Virus record (IMG/VR): IMGVR_UViG_3300035034_000721
Location: 1-54,225 of that record
From: a virus
Length of the DNA: 54,225 bases
Direction: 5' to 3' (one strand)
A program made the translations under genes and the position numbers. The notes beneath the pieces were generated by a model that saw only the letters and a program-made list of their open reading frames with translations, made no database searches and was not told the DNA's origin. Below, piece after piece: positions 7,445 through 13,506 of the stretch. Within the stretch, counting starts at the first letter, position 1. The number at the start of each line of letters is the position of its first letter.

Positions 7445-7585
7445 ATGAGTATTGAAGAAGCAATTATAGAATTAAAGAAAAAGTGCGCTAGAGCTAGCTG
7501 CTCTGCAGACGCATTAAGATTTTCTCAAGCAGCACTTAATTTAGCTCACGTACACTCAGTTTTGTTAAGTACTGAAAAAAGCTAG
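7445..7585 (+). CDS. small helical protein (SADALRFSQAALNLA type)
   Basis: 46 residues, MSIEEAIIELKKKC...SADALRFSQAALNLAHVH; ATG after AGAGGTAAAACCTT. Similar short helical proteins with an A/S-D-A-x-x-F/Y-x-QAALN core are common in phages (from memory). Function unknown. Confidence 0.65.
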   Translation: MSIEEAIIELKKKCARASCSADALRFSQAALNLAHVHSVLLSTEKS

Positions 7586-7591
7586 TATACT

Positions 7592-7618
7592 ATGCGCTGC
7601 TTACACAGGCGCATTTTT
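7592..7618 (+). terminator. intrinsic terminator
   Basis: ATGCG CTG ... CAG (G) CGCAT followed by TTTTT: eight pairs with one bulged G, loop CTTACA. It lies just after the small gene ending at 7585. Confidence 0.65.
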
Positions 7619-7698
7619 AATGTACTACGAATAAGTTACTAGTATGAAAACAGAAAAAAGTATAAAAATTTTACTTTATAAGAAATAAGGAGGCATGT

Positions 7699-8235
7699 AT
7701 GTCACAAGTACTAATAATTTCAGATACGCATTTTGGGCACAATAACATCTGTAAGTTTCGCCCCGAGTTTGAAACCGTAGAACAGCATGATATTACTATA
7801 TACAGCAATATAATGAGTATGCTTCGAAAGAATGATACACTATGGCTGTTAGGAGACTGCTTTTTTACAGAAGATAGCTATGAGTACCTAAGAGACTTTT
7901 CTGTTGCATGCTCACAAGTAAACATGACTATAGGTAACCACGATACGGACTCTAACCAGAAAATGCGGTTGCTGCATGAAAATTTTCACTTATTTAACAA
8001 AGTAGGAGGTTTATTTAAGACCAGTGGAGCCTGGCTATCGCACGCTCCACTGCATCCTGCAGAACTTCGTGGAAAGGTAAACGTTCATGGACACGTTCAC
8101 ACAGCCTCTCTACCTGATAAAAACTACTATAATGTTAGCTGTGAGAATGTAAGATATTTTCCAGTTAATCTACACCAACTATTAATAAATCCGAGTGAGT
8201 ACTTGGTTGACTATGGAGACCCTTATGGAGTATAG
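7699..8235 (+). CDS. calcineurin-like metallophosphoesterase
   Basis: 178 residues. Metal motifs in order: SDTHFGH (8-14), GD near 52, GNHD near 78, SHAPLHP near 114 and HGHVH near 130. Size and motif spacing match compact YfcE/MJ0936-type phosphodiesterases; substrate (nucleic acid ends or cyclic nucleotide) cannot be told. ATG after AAGGAGGCATGT. Confidence 0.85.
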   Translation: MSQVLIISDTHFGHNNICKFRPEFETVEQHDITIYSNIMSMLRKNDTLWLLGDCFFTEDSYEYLRDFSVACSQVNMTIGNHDTDSNQKMRLLHENFHLFNKVGGLFKTSGAWLSHAPLHPAELRGKVNVHGHVHTASLPDKNYYNVSCENVRYFPVNLHQLLINPSEYLVDYGDPYGV

Positions 8236-8311
8236 CTTACTTTTTATAGCTGCTTTGCTGCTACTTATATGTGTAATTTTATTTGAAGGAGATGATGATG
8301 ACTCAGCGTGA
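8225..8311 (+). CDS. 28-residue single-pass membrane peptide
   Basis: MEYSLLFIAALLLLICVILF then EGDDDDSA: one transmembrane helix and an acidic tail. ATG 8225 follows GGAGACCCTT, and the frame overlaps both neighbours (8235 and 8298). Tiny, but the composition and ribosome site argue it is made. Confidence 0.5.
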   Translation: MEYSLLFIAALLLLICVILFEGDDDDSA

Positions 8312-8558
8312 GATGAGTTTAACTGAGTGGTGTGGAAAGCTACATGCTACACATAGAGTTAATTTAGAGTTAGCTGAGTTGAGAGGAGACCTAGCTAGCG
8401 TACAAAAAGAGGCTATGCTAATAAAAGCTAAAATTGTAGCAGACTGTTTAGATCTTTTTGTATATACACCTAGAGAAGATGTACTAGGAAAGCTTTTATC
8501 TATTCTTAAAGAGGAGAAGAGGTTGATTAAAGAGTATGAGGAGTTACATAGTAGATGA
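8298..8558 (+). CDS. helical hypothetical protein
   Basis: 86 residues. Three ATG codons follow GAAGGAG; the third (8298) has the best spacing and is chosen. Helix-rich, coiled-coil prone. Overlaps the next start by ATGA. Confidence 0.65.
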   Translation: MTQREMSLTEWCGKLHATHRVNLELAELRGDLASVQKEAMLIKAKIVADCLDLFVYTPREDVLGKLLSILKEEKRLIKEYEELHSR

Positions 8559-8737
8559 AAATATTAGCTTATTACTGGCTGTTAACAGCGTTTATTGACT
8601 TGCTTTTAGGATCACTTATTACATCATATACTTCGAGTATTATGTTTGTTATAGCCGCAGTAGCTTGTTTAATTATACATCAAGGTATACAGGATTTACT
8701 TGAGGGTTTAGAGAAGCTACACGTTAATAAGCCTTGA
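8555..8737 (+). CDS. small membrane protein
   Basis: 60 residues with two hydrophobic segments (4-24 and 28-45), then a charged tail. Function unknown. Confidence 0.65.
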   Translation: MKILAYYWLLTAFIDLLLGSLITSYTSSIMFVIAAVACLIIHQGIQDLLEGLEKLHVNKP

Positions 8738-8762
8738 CATTGACTGAGTAATCGAGTATAAT
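8734..8762 (+). promoter_or_regulatory. sigma70 promoter for the alarmone hydrolase gene
   Basis: TTGACA, 17 bp, TATAAT; the -35 box overlaps the stop of the previous gene (CCTTGACATTG). Leader ATGTATTCCAATAAAGAAAGG. Confidence 0.85.
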
Positions 8763-8793
8763 ATATGTATTCCAATAAAGAAAGGTAATAAGT

Positions 8794-9300
8794 ATGTTTC
8801 CAATTAAAGCATTAGACTACGCAATTCGAGCACATTCAGGTCAGTATAGAAAAAACACGGGGAATCATTATATTGTACACCCAATATCTGTAGCCTCCCA
8901 CTTAATGAGCCATGGGATAAAGGATGTTTATATCTTAGAGGCAGCTCTACTACATGATGTAGTAGAGGATACTCCAGTTAGGATTGAAGACATTGAGGAA
9001 ACTTTTGGGTTGCGTGTAAGAGATTTAGTAGCTGAGCTAACTAAAAAGATATACCTCGGCACTAGAGAGGCTAGAGTTGCAAAGTGTACTGCCGACTTTG
9101 CTCAAACCTCTGAAATTGCACAGATTATTAAGTTTGCGGATATTTTAGATAACCTACGTGACTTGTCTAAGCTAGACCCAGAGGTTTCCACAATGTACTT
9201 AAAAGAAAAGAGAAGATTTTTCTCCTCGGCTAAAGAGTCTGTACAGCTATCACCTATCGGCTTATCCTTAGCCAGGGTACTAAAAGTAAGTTTAACATGA
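8794..9300 (+). CDS. HD-domain (p)ppGpp hydrolase, MESH1/SpoT-like
   Basis: 168 residues, hydrolase domain only. The RSH hydrolase pattern is visible: AHSGQYRKNTGNHYIVHP (13-30, metal His29), LLHDVVEDT (52-60, HD at 54-55, ED at 58-59) and KFADILDNLRDL near 113-124. No synthetase domain, so it should only degrade alarmone 3'-pyrophosphate; MESH1-like enzymes also act on NADPH. Single gene behind its own strong promoter. Expected role: keep (p)ppGpp low during infection, or neutralise toxic small alarmone synthetases. Confidence 0.85.
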   Translation: MFPIKALDYAIRAHSGQYRKNTGNHYIVHPISVASHLMSHGIKDVYILEAALLHDVVEDTPVRIEDIEETFGLRVRDLVAELTKKIYLGTREARVAKCTADFAQTSEIAQIIKFADILDNLRDLSKLDPEVSTMYLKEKRRFFSSAKESVQLSPIGLSLARVLKVSLT

Positions 9301-9458
9301 AGAAGCCAATGACTTTAAGTAATAAAGCAGCTTTTGTTTGGTTATGAAGAAACGATGCAGAAGCTAAGTGGTTCTGGCTGGGTAGGTACTTACTAGGACA
9401 TAAACTTCAGCAAGACGTAGCAATTAACTACGCAACGTTTGGGAGAACAAAGTGGTAA
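9297..9458 (+). pseudogene. small gene interrupted by an in-frame TGA
   Basis: ATG 9297 (ATGA overlap with the hydrolase) reads MKKPMTLSNKAAFVWL, then TGA at 9345-9347, then in the same frame RNDAEAKWFWLGRYLLGHKL... to TAA 9456-9458. Both halves look coding (about 53 residues in total). A nonsense mutation (e.g. from CGA or TGG) is simplest; readthrough is possible. The tail overlaps the GTG start at 9452. Confidence 0.5.
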
Positions 9459-9652
9459 AAGCAGACTTATTTTGTGTGTTGCAACCTACTCAAGATCAAC
9501 ACCTAACTGGAAATCGTATCTATGAGCATATAGAGACATACCCTGCACGTGAGTACGCGCAGAACTATATAGATGATAAAGGAGGGGAAAGCTCTCAACA
9601 AGGAGCTACTGTATTCTATGAAATACACGAAAATTTAGGTAAGTATAAATAA
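9452..9652 (+). CDS. hypothetical protein
   Basis: 66 residues from GTG 9452, ribosome site GGGAGAACAAA. Function unknown. Confidence 0.6.
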   Translation: MVKADLFCVLQPTQDQHLTGNRIYEHIETYPAREYAQNYIDDKGGESSQQGATVFYEIHENLGKYK

Positions 9653-9682
9653 ACATTTTATAGTTGATAGTCTTCAAAGCTC

Positions 9683-9711
9683 TTGACTTATACACGTATT
9701 CTCTGTATAAT
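9683..9711 (+). promoter_or_regulatory. sigma70 promoter
   Basis: TTGACT, 17 bp, TATAAT, leader ACACATATTGAATAAAGTAAAGG before ATG 9744. Confidence 0.87.
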
Positions 9712-9743
9712 ACACATATTGAATAAAGTAAAGGAAACTCATT

Positions 9744-9944
9744 ATGAAAGCAATATTTACTAGAACCACTACATATGTAGTATTAGAAGAATGCGAGCTT
9801 GAACTCGGGAATGAGTTAGCTATGACTGAGGTAGAGGGGATAATAAACGAATGTAACGACAACGCAATTATCATTGACGAGGGCGACCAGAAGGTTCAGA
9901 ACTACGCTATACATTGGGACAGCCTGTATATAAGTGATAGTTAA
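9744..9944 (+). CDS. hypothetical acidic protein
   Basis: 66 residues, ATG after AAAGGAAACTCATT; ferredoxin-like alternation of strands and helices, acidic. Function unknown. Confidence 0.65.
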   Translation: MKAIFTRTTTYVVLEECELELGNELAMTEVEGIINECNDNAIIIDEGDQKVQNYAIHWDSLYISDS

Positions 9945-9980
9945 AGCAGTAGAAAACCCTACGTATAGTGAATAAAAACC

Positions 9981-10009
9981 TTGACATTTGTGTGTTAAGG
10001 TTTTATAAT
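9981..10009 (+). promoter_or_regulatory. sigma70 promoter with -35 box inside a hairpin
   Basis: TTGACA, 17 bp, TATAAT. AAACCTTGACA pairs with TGTTAAGGTTT (one G-T), loop TTTGTG. The outer G-C pair of the 6313 copy is an A-T pair here, a compensated change. Confidence 0.88.
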
Positions 10010-10039
10010 ATACACATATTAGAGAAATAAGGAAGATTT

Positions 10040-10267
10040 ATGGAAAGTTTTATATTATTAAACGAAATAGGTGAGTTTCAAACTGTCGGCACGAGTTTAG
10101 GGCACGGTGGGCAAAAAACATATGTTAACAGCCACAGAAACATTAACGCAGCTACAGTGTTTAACCCATACTCATACAGTGATGCAGTTAAATCGTGCAA
10201 AGACTTAAAGAACTATATTCAAGTCCCTGCATACGAAACCCGTGTAGTTACTATAGGACAGAAATAA
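10040..10267 (+). CDS. hypothetical protein
   Basis: 75 residues, ATG after AAGGAAGATTT. Core TYVNSHRNINAATVFNPYSYSDAV. Function unknown; first of four closely packed genes. Confidence 0.65.
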   Translation: MESFILLNEIGEFQTVGTSLGHGGQKTYVNSHRNINAATVFNPYSYSDAVKSCKDLKNYIQVPAYETRVVTIGQK

Positions 10268-10268
10268 T

Positions 10269-10484
10269 ATGTTATTACGAGGAATACCAATACAGAGTGA
10301 AAAAACCCTTTTTGACCAGATGCAACGCTTAGAAACTCTTTTACAAGAACGCGACCGAGAAATCAGAAAACTCAACGAAACCTGTGATAGCCTGATTGAC
10401 TTAGTAATAGAGTTAGGTAGTCGAGTAAATAATCGTAAAATCACTGTGTTATTCTCTACACCTTACATTATAGAGGTAGACTAA
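10269..10484 (+). CDS. short coiled-coil protein
   Basis: 71 residues; QMQRLETLLQERDREIRKLNE is a coiled coil. One base after the previous stop and overlapping the next start (TAATG). Function unknown. Confidence 0.65.
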   Translation: MLLRGIPIQSEKTLFDQMQRLETLLQERDREIRKLNETCDSLIDLVIELGSRVNNRKITVLFSTPYIIEVD

Positions 10485-10786
10485 TGGGTAGAAAAAGTAG
10501 GTTAAAACAAGAAAGAAAAGCTGTTGTACAAGGTGCCTACACATTAGCTAGTAGTATTCAGGTATTGAGAGAAAACATTTTTGTGGGGGACACCCCAATA
10601 AAGTCTTTATCCGAAGAGCATTTAGACATAATTATAAATGGTAACGTAGGTTCAGCAGCCTTTCAAGAAGTATGTAGAAGAGAGATGGTGTATCGAATAG
10701 AGAATATGTTCACTAGAGGCTTTGAAGAGCAAGAAAAAAAGCAAAAGTTAAAAGATAGTATTTCAAACGCTTTTAAAGGAGATTAA
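10484..10786 (+). CDS. basic hypothetical protein
   Basis: 100 residues; basic N-terminus MGRKSRLKQERKA, helical centre. Function unknown, possibly nucleic-acid binding. Confidence 0.65.
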   Translation: MGRKSRLKQERKAVVQGAYTLASSIQVLRENIFVGDTPIKSLSEEHLDIIINGNVGSAAFQEVCRREMVYRIENMFTRGFEEQEKKQKLKDSISNAFKGD

Positions 10787-10787
10787 A

Positions 10788-11042
10788 TTGAGTAAAGTAT
10801 TTGTAGTTCTTGGTACACTAAACTGTAGCGCATGTAAAGAAGCGGTAGAAATACTGAAATCTAAAAACCTGGAGTACAACTATCTCGATCTTTTTGAGCT
10901 TGGTATGGAAACCCAGAAACACTACACGAGGATAGCTGGAGTACCTTTTCGAACAGTACCTCAGATATTTCTAACCCAGGAAGACCTACCTACTATTTAC
11001 GTTGGAGGTAGAGACGCACTAAAGGAGTACGTAAATGTTTAG
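10788..11042 (+). CDS. glutaredoxin
   Basis: 84 residues, TTG start after AAAGGAGATTAAA. Redox site Cys13-Ser-Ala-Cys16 after the first strand, cis-proline motif TVPQIF near 62-67 and GG near 76, as in T4 NrdC-like glutaredoxins. Expected to reduce the phage ribonucleotide reductase encoded at 43981-46736. Confidence 0.85.
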   Translation: MSKVFVVLGTLNCSACKEAVEILKSKNLEYNYLDLFELGMETQKHYTRIAGVPFRTVPQIFLTQEDLPTIYVGGRDALKEYVNV

Positions 11043-11181
11043 TATATTTACAGCATTTCTGTTTGCTACAGCAATAATAACTGTTTTAGCTGTATTTACA
11101 ATTATTCCCTTAATCTATGCCTTGTTTGTGTTTATAGGTTTTGTATCGCTTGTATCAACGGTTAACTTTGATGACTTATAA
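11035..11181 (+). CDS. 48-residue membrane protein
   Basis: ATG 11035 after AAGGAGTACGTAA; product MFSIFTAFLFATAIITVLAV... has two hydrophobic segments and a short polar end (NFDDL). Overlaps the glutaredoxin by eight bases. Function unknown. Confidence 0.6.
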   Translation: MFSIFTAFLFATAIITVLAVFTIIPLIYALFVFIGFVSLVSTVNFDDL

Positions 11182-11341
11182 TAACTGTTGCATTCGCTGC
11201 GGGGGTGATATGATAGGGGATGGCTACAATACTGTAGAGCGTTGCGAGTACGTAGAAGATAACGAAGACGTAGACAGTGCAGCTCCAGATGAAGGCCCCT
11301 TTTATTGTGAGTTCAAAGACGAAGAACCTCTTGACAAGTAA
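11171..11341 (+). CDS. small cysteine-containing protein
   Basis: 56 residues from ATG 11171: NNCCIRCGG and later ERCEY and FYCEF could bind zinc. The end runs into the promoter at 11331. An upstream TTG at 11141 would add 10 residues but overlaps more. Confidence 0.55.
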   Translation: MTYNNCCIRCGGDMIGDGYNTVERCEYVEDNEDVDSAAPDEGPFYCEFKDEEPLDK

Positions 11342-11359
11342 AGCTCAACACTGTATAAT
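11331..11359 (+). promoter_or_regulatory. sigma70 promoter
   Basis: TTGACA, 17 bp, TATAAT, leader ACTTATATTGAATTGAGAAAGAG before ATG 11390. Confidence 0.87.
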
Positions 11360-11389
11360 ACTTATATTGAATTGAGAAAGAGAGAAATT

Positions 11390-11476
11390 ATGGAAAAGTA
11401 TGCAGCATTCGTAGAAATTGGTGGGTACGTAGAGTTGTATAACCCTGAAACACATGACTGTTTGGTAGGTGGATAA
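11390..11476 (+). CDS. 28-residue hypothetical peptide
   Basis: First ATG behind the promoter, after GAGAGAAATT: MEKYAAFVEIGGYVELYNPE.... TAA 11474-11476 overlaps the next ATG (TAATG). Confidence 0.5.
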   Translation: MEKYAAFVEIGGYVELYNPETHDCLVGG

Positions 11477-11646
11477 TGCTAGGCGAACTTGTATATACAA
11501 AACTTAAGCCAGACATGAAAATAGAAGGCTTTATGAACGCAGTACGGTACACTACTAAACTTACACAGACTACTGTTTTTGCGGATCGTGGTAGTATCGT
11601 AAAGTATAGTAAAAAAGCTATAGCAATCGGCCATAGCGAACACTAG
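11476..11646 (+). CDS. 56-residue hypothetical protein
   Basis: ATG 11476 in a TAATG overlap; MLGELVYTKLKPDMKIEGF..., beta-rich and basic. Function unknown. Confidence 0.55.
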   Translation: MLGELVYTKLKPDMKIEGFMNAVRYTTKLTQTTVFADRGSIVKYSKKAIAIGHSEH

Positions 11647-11656
11647 GAGATTAGAA

Positions 11657-12019
11657 GTGAGATTAGTAAAAGCATTAGCATTGGTAGGGTTATTAACAGC
11701 AGCTACATCAGCTCTATCTATGGAAGTATTTGTACCATCGGATAAGGACGTAGCAGAACTAACCTTAGCTATTAAGGGTAAGTTAAAAGACCCTTTTTCC
11801 GCCAAGTTTAGAAATTTTACTGAAGTTAACGGTAATGGACTATTTATGCGGTGTGGGGAAGTTAACGCAAAAAATGGTTTTGGTGCTTATATAGGGTGGA
11901 GATACTTTGTATTAAAGGATAGCTCAGGCTCCTTGAAGTTAGAGTTAGGTGGTAATGCAGACTTTATATGCCCCGTACTTCTGGAGAACTTTGTATCAGA
12001 GAAAGAAAAAAGTTCTTGA
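11657..12019 (+). CDS. exported protein with signal peptide
   Basis: 120 residues, GTG start after AGGAGATTAGAA. Signal peptide MRLVKALALVGLLTAATSALS; the mature part has KLKDPFSAKFRNF...GEVNAKN.GGYIGWRYF-like pattern (here GFGAYIGWRYFVL), which recalls small periplasmic proteins common in proteobacteria, with two cysteines. Probably secreted into the periplasm; function unknown. Confidence 0.7.
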   Translation: MRLVKALALVGLLTAATSALSMEVFVPSDKDVAELTLAIKGKLKDPFSAKFRNFTEVNGNGLFMRCGEVNAKNGFGAYIGWRYFVLKDSSGSLKLELGGNADFICPVLLENFVSEKEKSS

Positions 12020-12044
12020 CTTCACCAGGTTAACCCAGTATAAT
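12016..12044 (+). promoter_or_regulatory. sigma70 promoter of the tRNA array
   Basis: TTGACT, 17 bp, TATAAT, about 30 bases before the first tRNA at 12074; overlaps the stop of the previous gene. Confidence 0.88.
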
Positions 12045-12073
12045 ATATATTCAAATTTAGGAAAAAAGAAAAA

Positions 12074-12149
12074 TGCAGGGTAGTCATCTGGGTATGGCAA
12101 AGGTCTCATACGCCTCCAAAGATCAGTTCGATTCTGATCCCTGCAACCA
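12074..12149 (+). tRNA. tRNA-Met(CAT), elongator or Ile2 type
   Basis: 76 nt with encoded CCA. Acceptor TGCAGGG/CCCTGCA, D arm GTCA/TGGC, loop CTCATAC (anticodon CAT), T arm ATCAG-TTCGATT-CTGAT. The anticodon stem has one A-C mismatch at its base. A CAT anticodon could also be read as Ile (AUA) if the C is lysidine-modified. Confidence 0.85.
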
Positions 12150-12153
12150 TACT

Positions 12154-12229
12154 AGGGGCATAGCTCAATAGGAAGAGCATCGACCTTCTAAGTCGAGGGT
12201 TGTAGGTTCGATCCCTACTGTTCCTGCCA
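12154..12229 (+). tRNA. tRNA-Arg(TCT)
   Basis: 76 nt. Acceptor AGGGGCA/TGTTCCT, anticodon arm TCGAC-CTTCTAA-GTCGA, T arm GTAGG-TTCGATC-CCTAC, G discriminator, CCA encoded. Confidence 0.92.
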
Positions 12230-12442
12230 AATTTGGTGGTTAATTTCGAAAGCTCAGTGTTGGAATATACACGGGGTAGAGTTTAGGTTACTTCAGAAGT
12301 GTCGACAACTCGAAGTAAAGTAAATAGGTTAGAATAAGTTTAGAACACGCTTCTAATATAATACTAACTTCTAGTAGGCCATTTAACTGGTGCCACCTAC
12401 TAAGTCTTTTCGTCAGAACGATTGAGATTAACTACCAAATTT
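12229..12442 (+). ncRNA. structured segment closed by a 16-bp inverted repeat
   Basis: AAATTTGGTGGTTAAT (12229-12244) pairs with ATTAACTACCAAATTT (12427-12442), 15 Watson-Crick pairs and one G-T. Inside, AGTAGG...CCTACT (about 12372-12403) closes a second hairpin with GGC/GCC and CCA/TGG. The right arm ends ...CTACCA-AATTT, as the tRNAs of this array do. No tRNA could be folded and no ORF with a ribosome site was found. Candidate non-coding RNA. Confidence 0.5.
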
Positions 12443-12461
12443 GACAACAATAGGGATTATT

Positions 12462-12746
12462 ATGCGTAGATACATAGATAGAATTTTTAATGCGAGTGGG
12501 GAGCAATGGATTGGTTTTTTAGTACTATGTTTTATAGCCTCTTTAATGGTGTTGGCCTTAGGTGTAGCTTTCTCTGATAAAGGAGTAGGTTGCTACTACA
12601 CAAGCACTAGTGTACCAACTAACAGTTTAGCTAGAAATTACAACGTACTGGCTTCAGTTAACTGGGCCCCTGACCCTGTTGTTTTTACTACTTCAGAGAT
12701 TGTAGTTTTTAATGAGTACTTGAGCAAGGTAGCTCTTTGTAAGTAA
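12462..12746 (+). CDS. membrane-anchored small protein inside the tRNA array
   Basis: 94 residues from ATG 12462 after TAGGGATTATT (an upstream TTG at 12441 has no ribosome site). One transmembrane helix at about 17-40, then an outside-facing domain with two cysteines (GVGCYYT, VALCK). Function unknown. Confidence 0.65.
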   Translation: MRRYIDRIFNASGEQWIGFLVLCFIASLMVLALGVAFSDKGVGCYYTSTSVPTNSLARNYNVLASVNWAPDPVVFTTSEIVVFNEYLSKVALCK

Positions 12747-12754
12747 AAGACTGA

Positions 12755-12844
12755 GGAAGATTGGCTGAGTGGTCTAAGGCAGCGGGTTGCTAACTCGTAG
12801 GGTAATAAACGGCTCCGTGAGTTCGAATCTCACATCTTCCTCCA
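12755..12844 (+). tRNA. tRNA-Ser(GCT)
   Basis: 90 nt, class II with long variable arm. Acceptor GGAAGAT/ATCTTCC, loop TTGCTAA (anticodon GCT), T arm GTGAG-TTCGAAT-CTCAC, CCA encoded. Confidence 0.92.
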
Positions 12845-12896
12845 ATATTTATATGCCGTTGCTTGAGTTGGTCGAGGGCCACGGCATATAAATATT
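12844..12896 (+). ncRNA. 53-nt hairpin with perfect 16-bp stem capped by a D-arm-like loop
   Basis: AATATTTATATGCCGT (12844-12859) pairs perfectly with ACGGCATATAAATATT (12881-12896). The 21-base loop contains CTTGA-GTTGG-TCGAG, whose AGTTGGT resembles a tRNA D loop. It sits between tRNA-Ser and tRNA-Ala where a tRNA would be expected. Either a processing signal or a small stable RNA. Confidence 0.6.
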
Positions 12897-12898
12897 TA

Positions 12899-12969
12899 GG
12901 GACTAGTTATGGGTACGGATGGACACTTGCACTGTCTAGAGTAGAGTTCAATTCTCTATAGTTCCACCA
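12899..12969 (+). tRNA. tRNA-Ala(TGC) with shortened D arm
   Basis: 71 nt. Acceptor GGGACTA/TAGTTCC, anticodon arm GGACA-CTTGCAC-TGTCT (anticodon TGC), T arm TAGAG-TTCAATT-CTCTA, CCA encoded. Only 15 bases separate the acceptor and anticodon stems, so the D arm can form three pairs at most. Confidence 0.75.
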
Positions 12970-12973
12970 ATTT

Positions 12974-13048
12974 GGTTATATCGTATAATGGACATTATAT
13001 TCCCCTGTCACGGGAATGACGAGGGTTCAATTCCCTCTATAACCGCCA
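12974..13048 (+). tRNA. tRNA-Asp(GTC)
   Basis: 75 nt. Acceptor GGTTATA/TATAACC, anticodon arm TTCCC-CTGTCAC-GGGAA, T arm GAGGG-TTCAATT-CCCTC, G discriminator, CCA encoded. Confidence 0.93.
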
Positions 13049-13054
13049 CTTTAA

Positions 13055-13145
13055 GGAAGATGCCGCTAAATGGCTGGCAACTGGTTTTGAACACCAGGGT
13101 ATTGGTTAGTAGCCGTTAGGGGTTCGATTCCTCCATCTTCCTCCA
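13055..13145 (+). tRNA. tRNA-Ser(TGA)
   Basis: 91 nt, class II. Acceptor GGAAGAT/ATCTTCC identical to the other Ser tRNA, anticodon arm CTGGT-TTTGAAC-ACCAG, long variable arm, CCA encoded. Confidence 0.92.
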
Positions 13146-13163
13146 ATTTATTAAGGTATTGAT

Positions 13164-13376
13164 ATGGATAGTAAGTATGTAAGTACAGGCGCTAGCACTA
13201 TGGGGCTACTATGGGTAGCTTTAATTATACTTAAAGCTACGGGCTATATTGGCTGGTCATGGTTTATAGTTATTACCTCCTATGTGTGGATACCTTTAGC
13301 TGTACTGTTAGCCTGGGGATTCTTAGCTCTTTTAGCGTTTTTGTTATATGCAGCTTATGCTTTAGTTAAAAAATAA
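13164..13376 (+). CDS. small membrane protein inside the tRNA array
   Basis: 70 residues with two hydrophobic segments (about 12-30 and 33-67, the second possibly two helices). ATG after AAGGTATTGAT. Function unknown. Confidence 0.65.
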   Translation: MDSKYVSTGASTMGLLWVALIILKATGYIGWSWFIVITSYVWIPLAVLLAWGFLALLAFLLYAAYALVKK

Positions 13377-13406
13377 TGACAGACTTAGAAAAGTTAGTAG
13401 CAATAG

Positions 13407-13491
13407 AGTGGGTGCTTAGTAAGGTTAAGTATGACTTAAGCGCGGGACTTTGAATCCCGTTAAGTAAGTTCGATTCTTACACCTGCTGCCA
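13407..13491 (+). tRNA. tRNA-Gln(TTG)
   Basis: 85 nt. Acceptor AGTGGGT/ACCTGCT (two wobble pairs), anticodon arm CGGGA-CTTTGAA-TCCCG, T arm GTAAG-TTCGATT-CTTAC, G discriminator, CCA encoded. The D loop is unusually long (about 15 bases between CTTAG and CTTAAG). Confidence 0.78.
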
Positions 13492-13506
13492 CTATTAAGA
13501 GAATTT

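Noticed and set aside
12229-12442. tRNA-His or intron-containing tRNA
   Set aside because: No T arm or GTG anticodon arm could be folded next to the outer helix.
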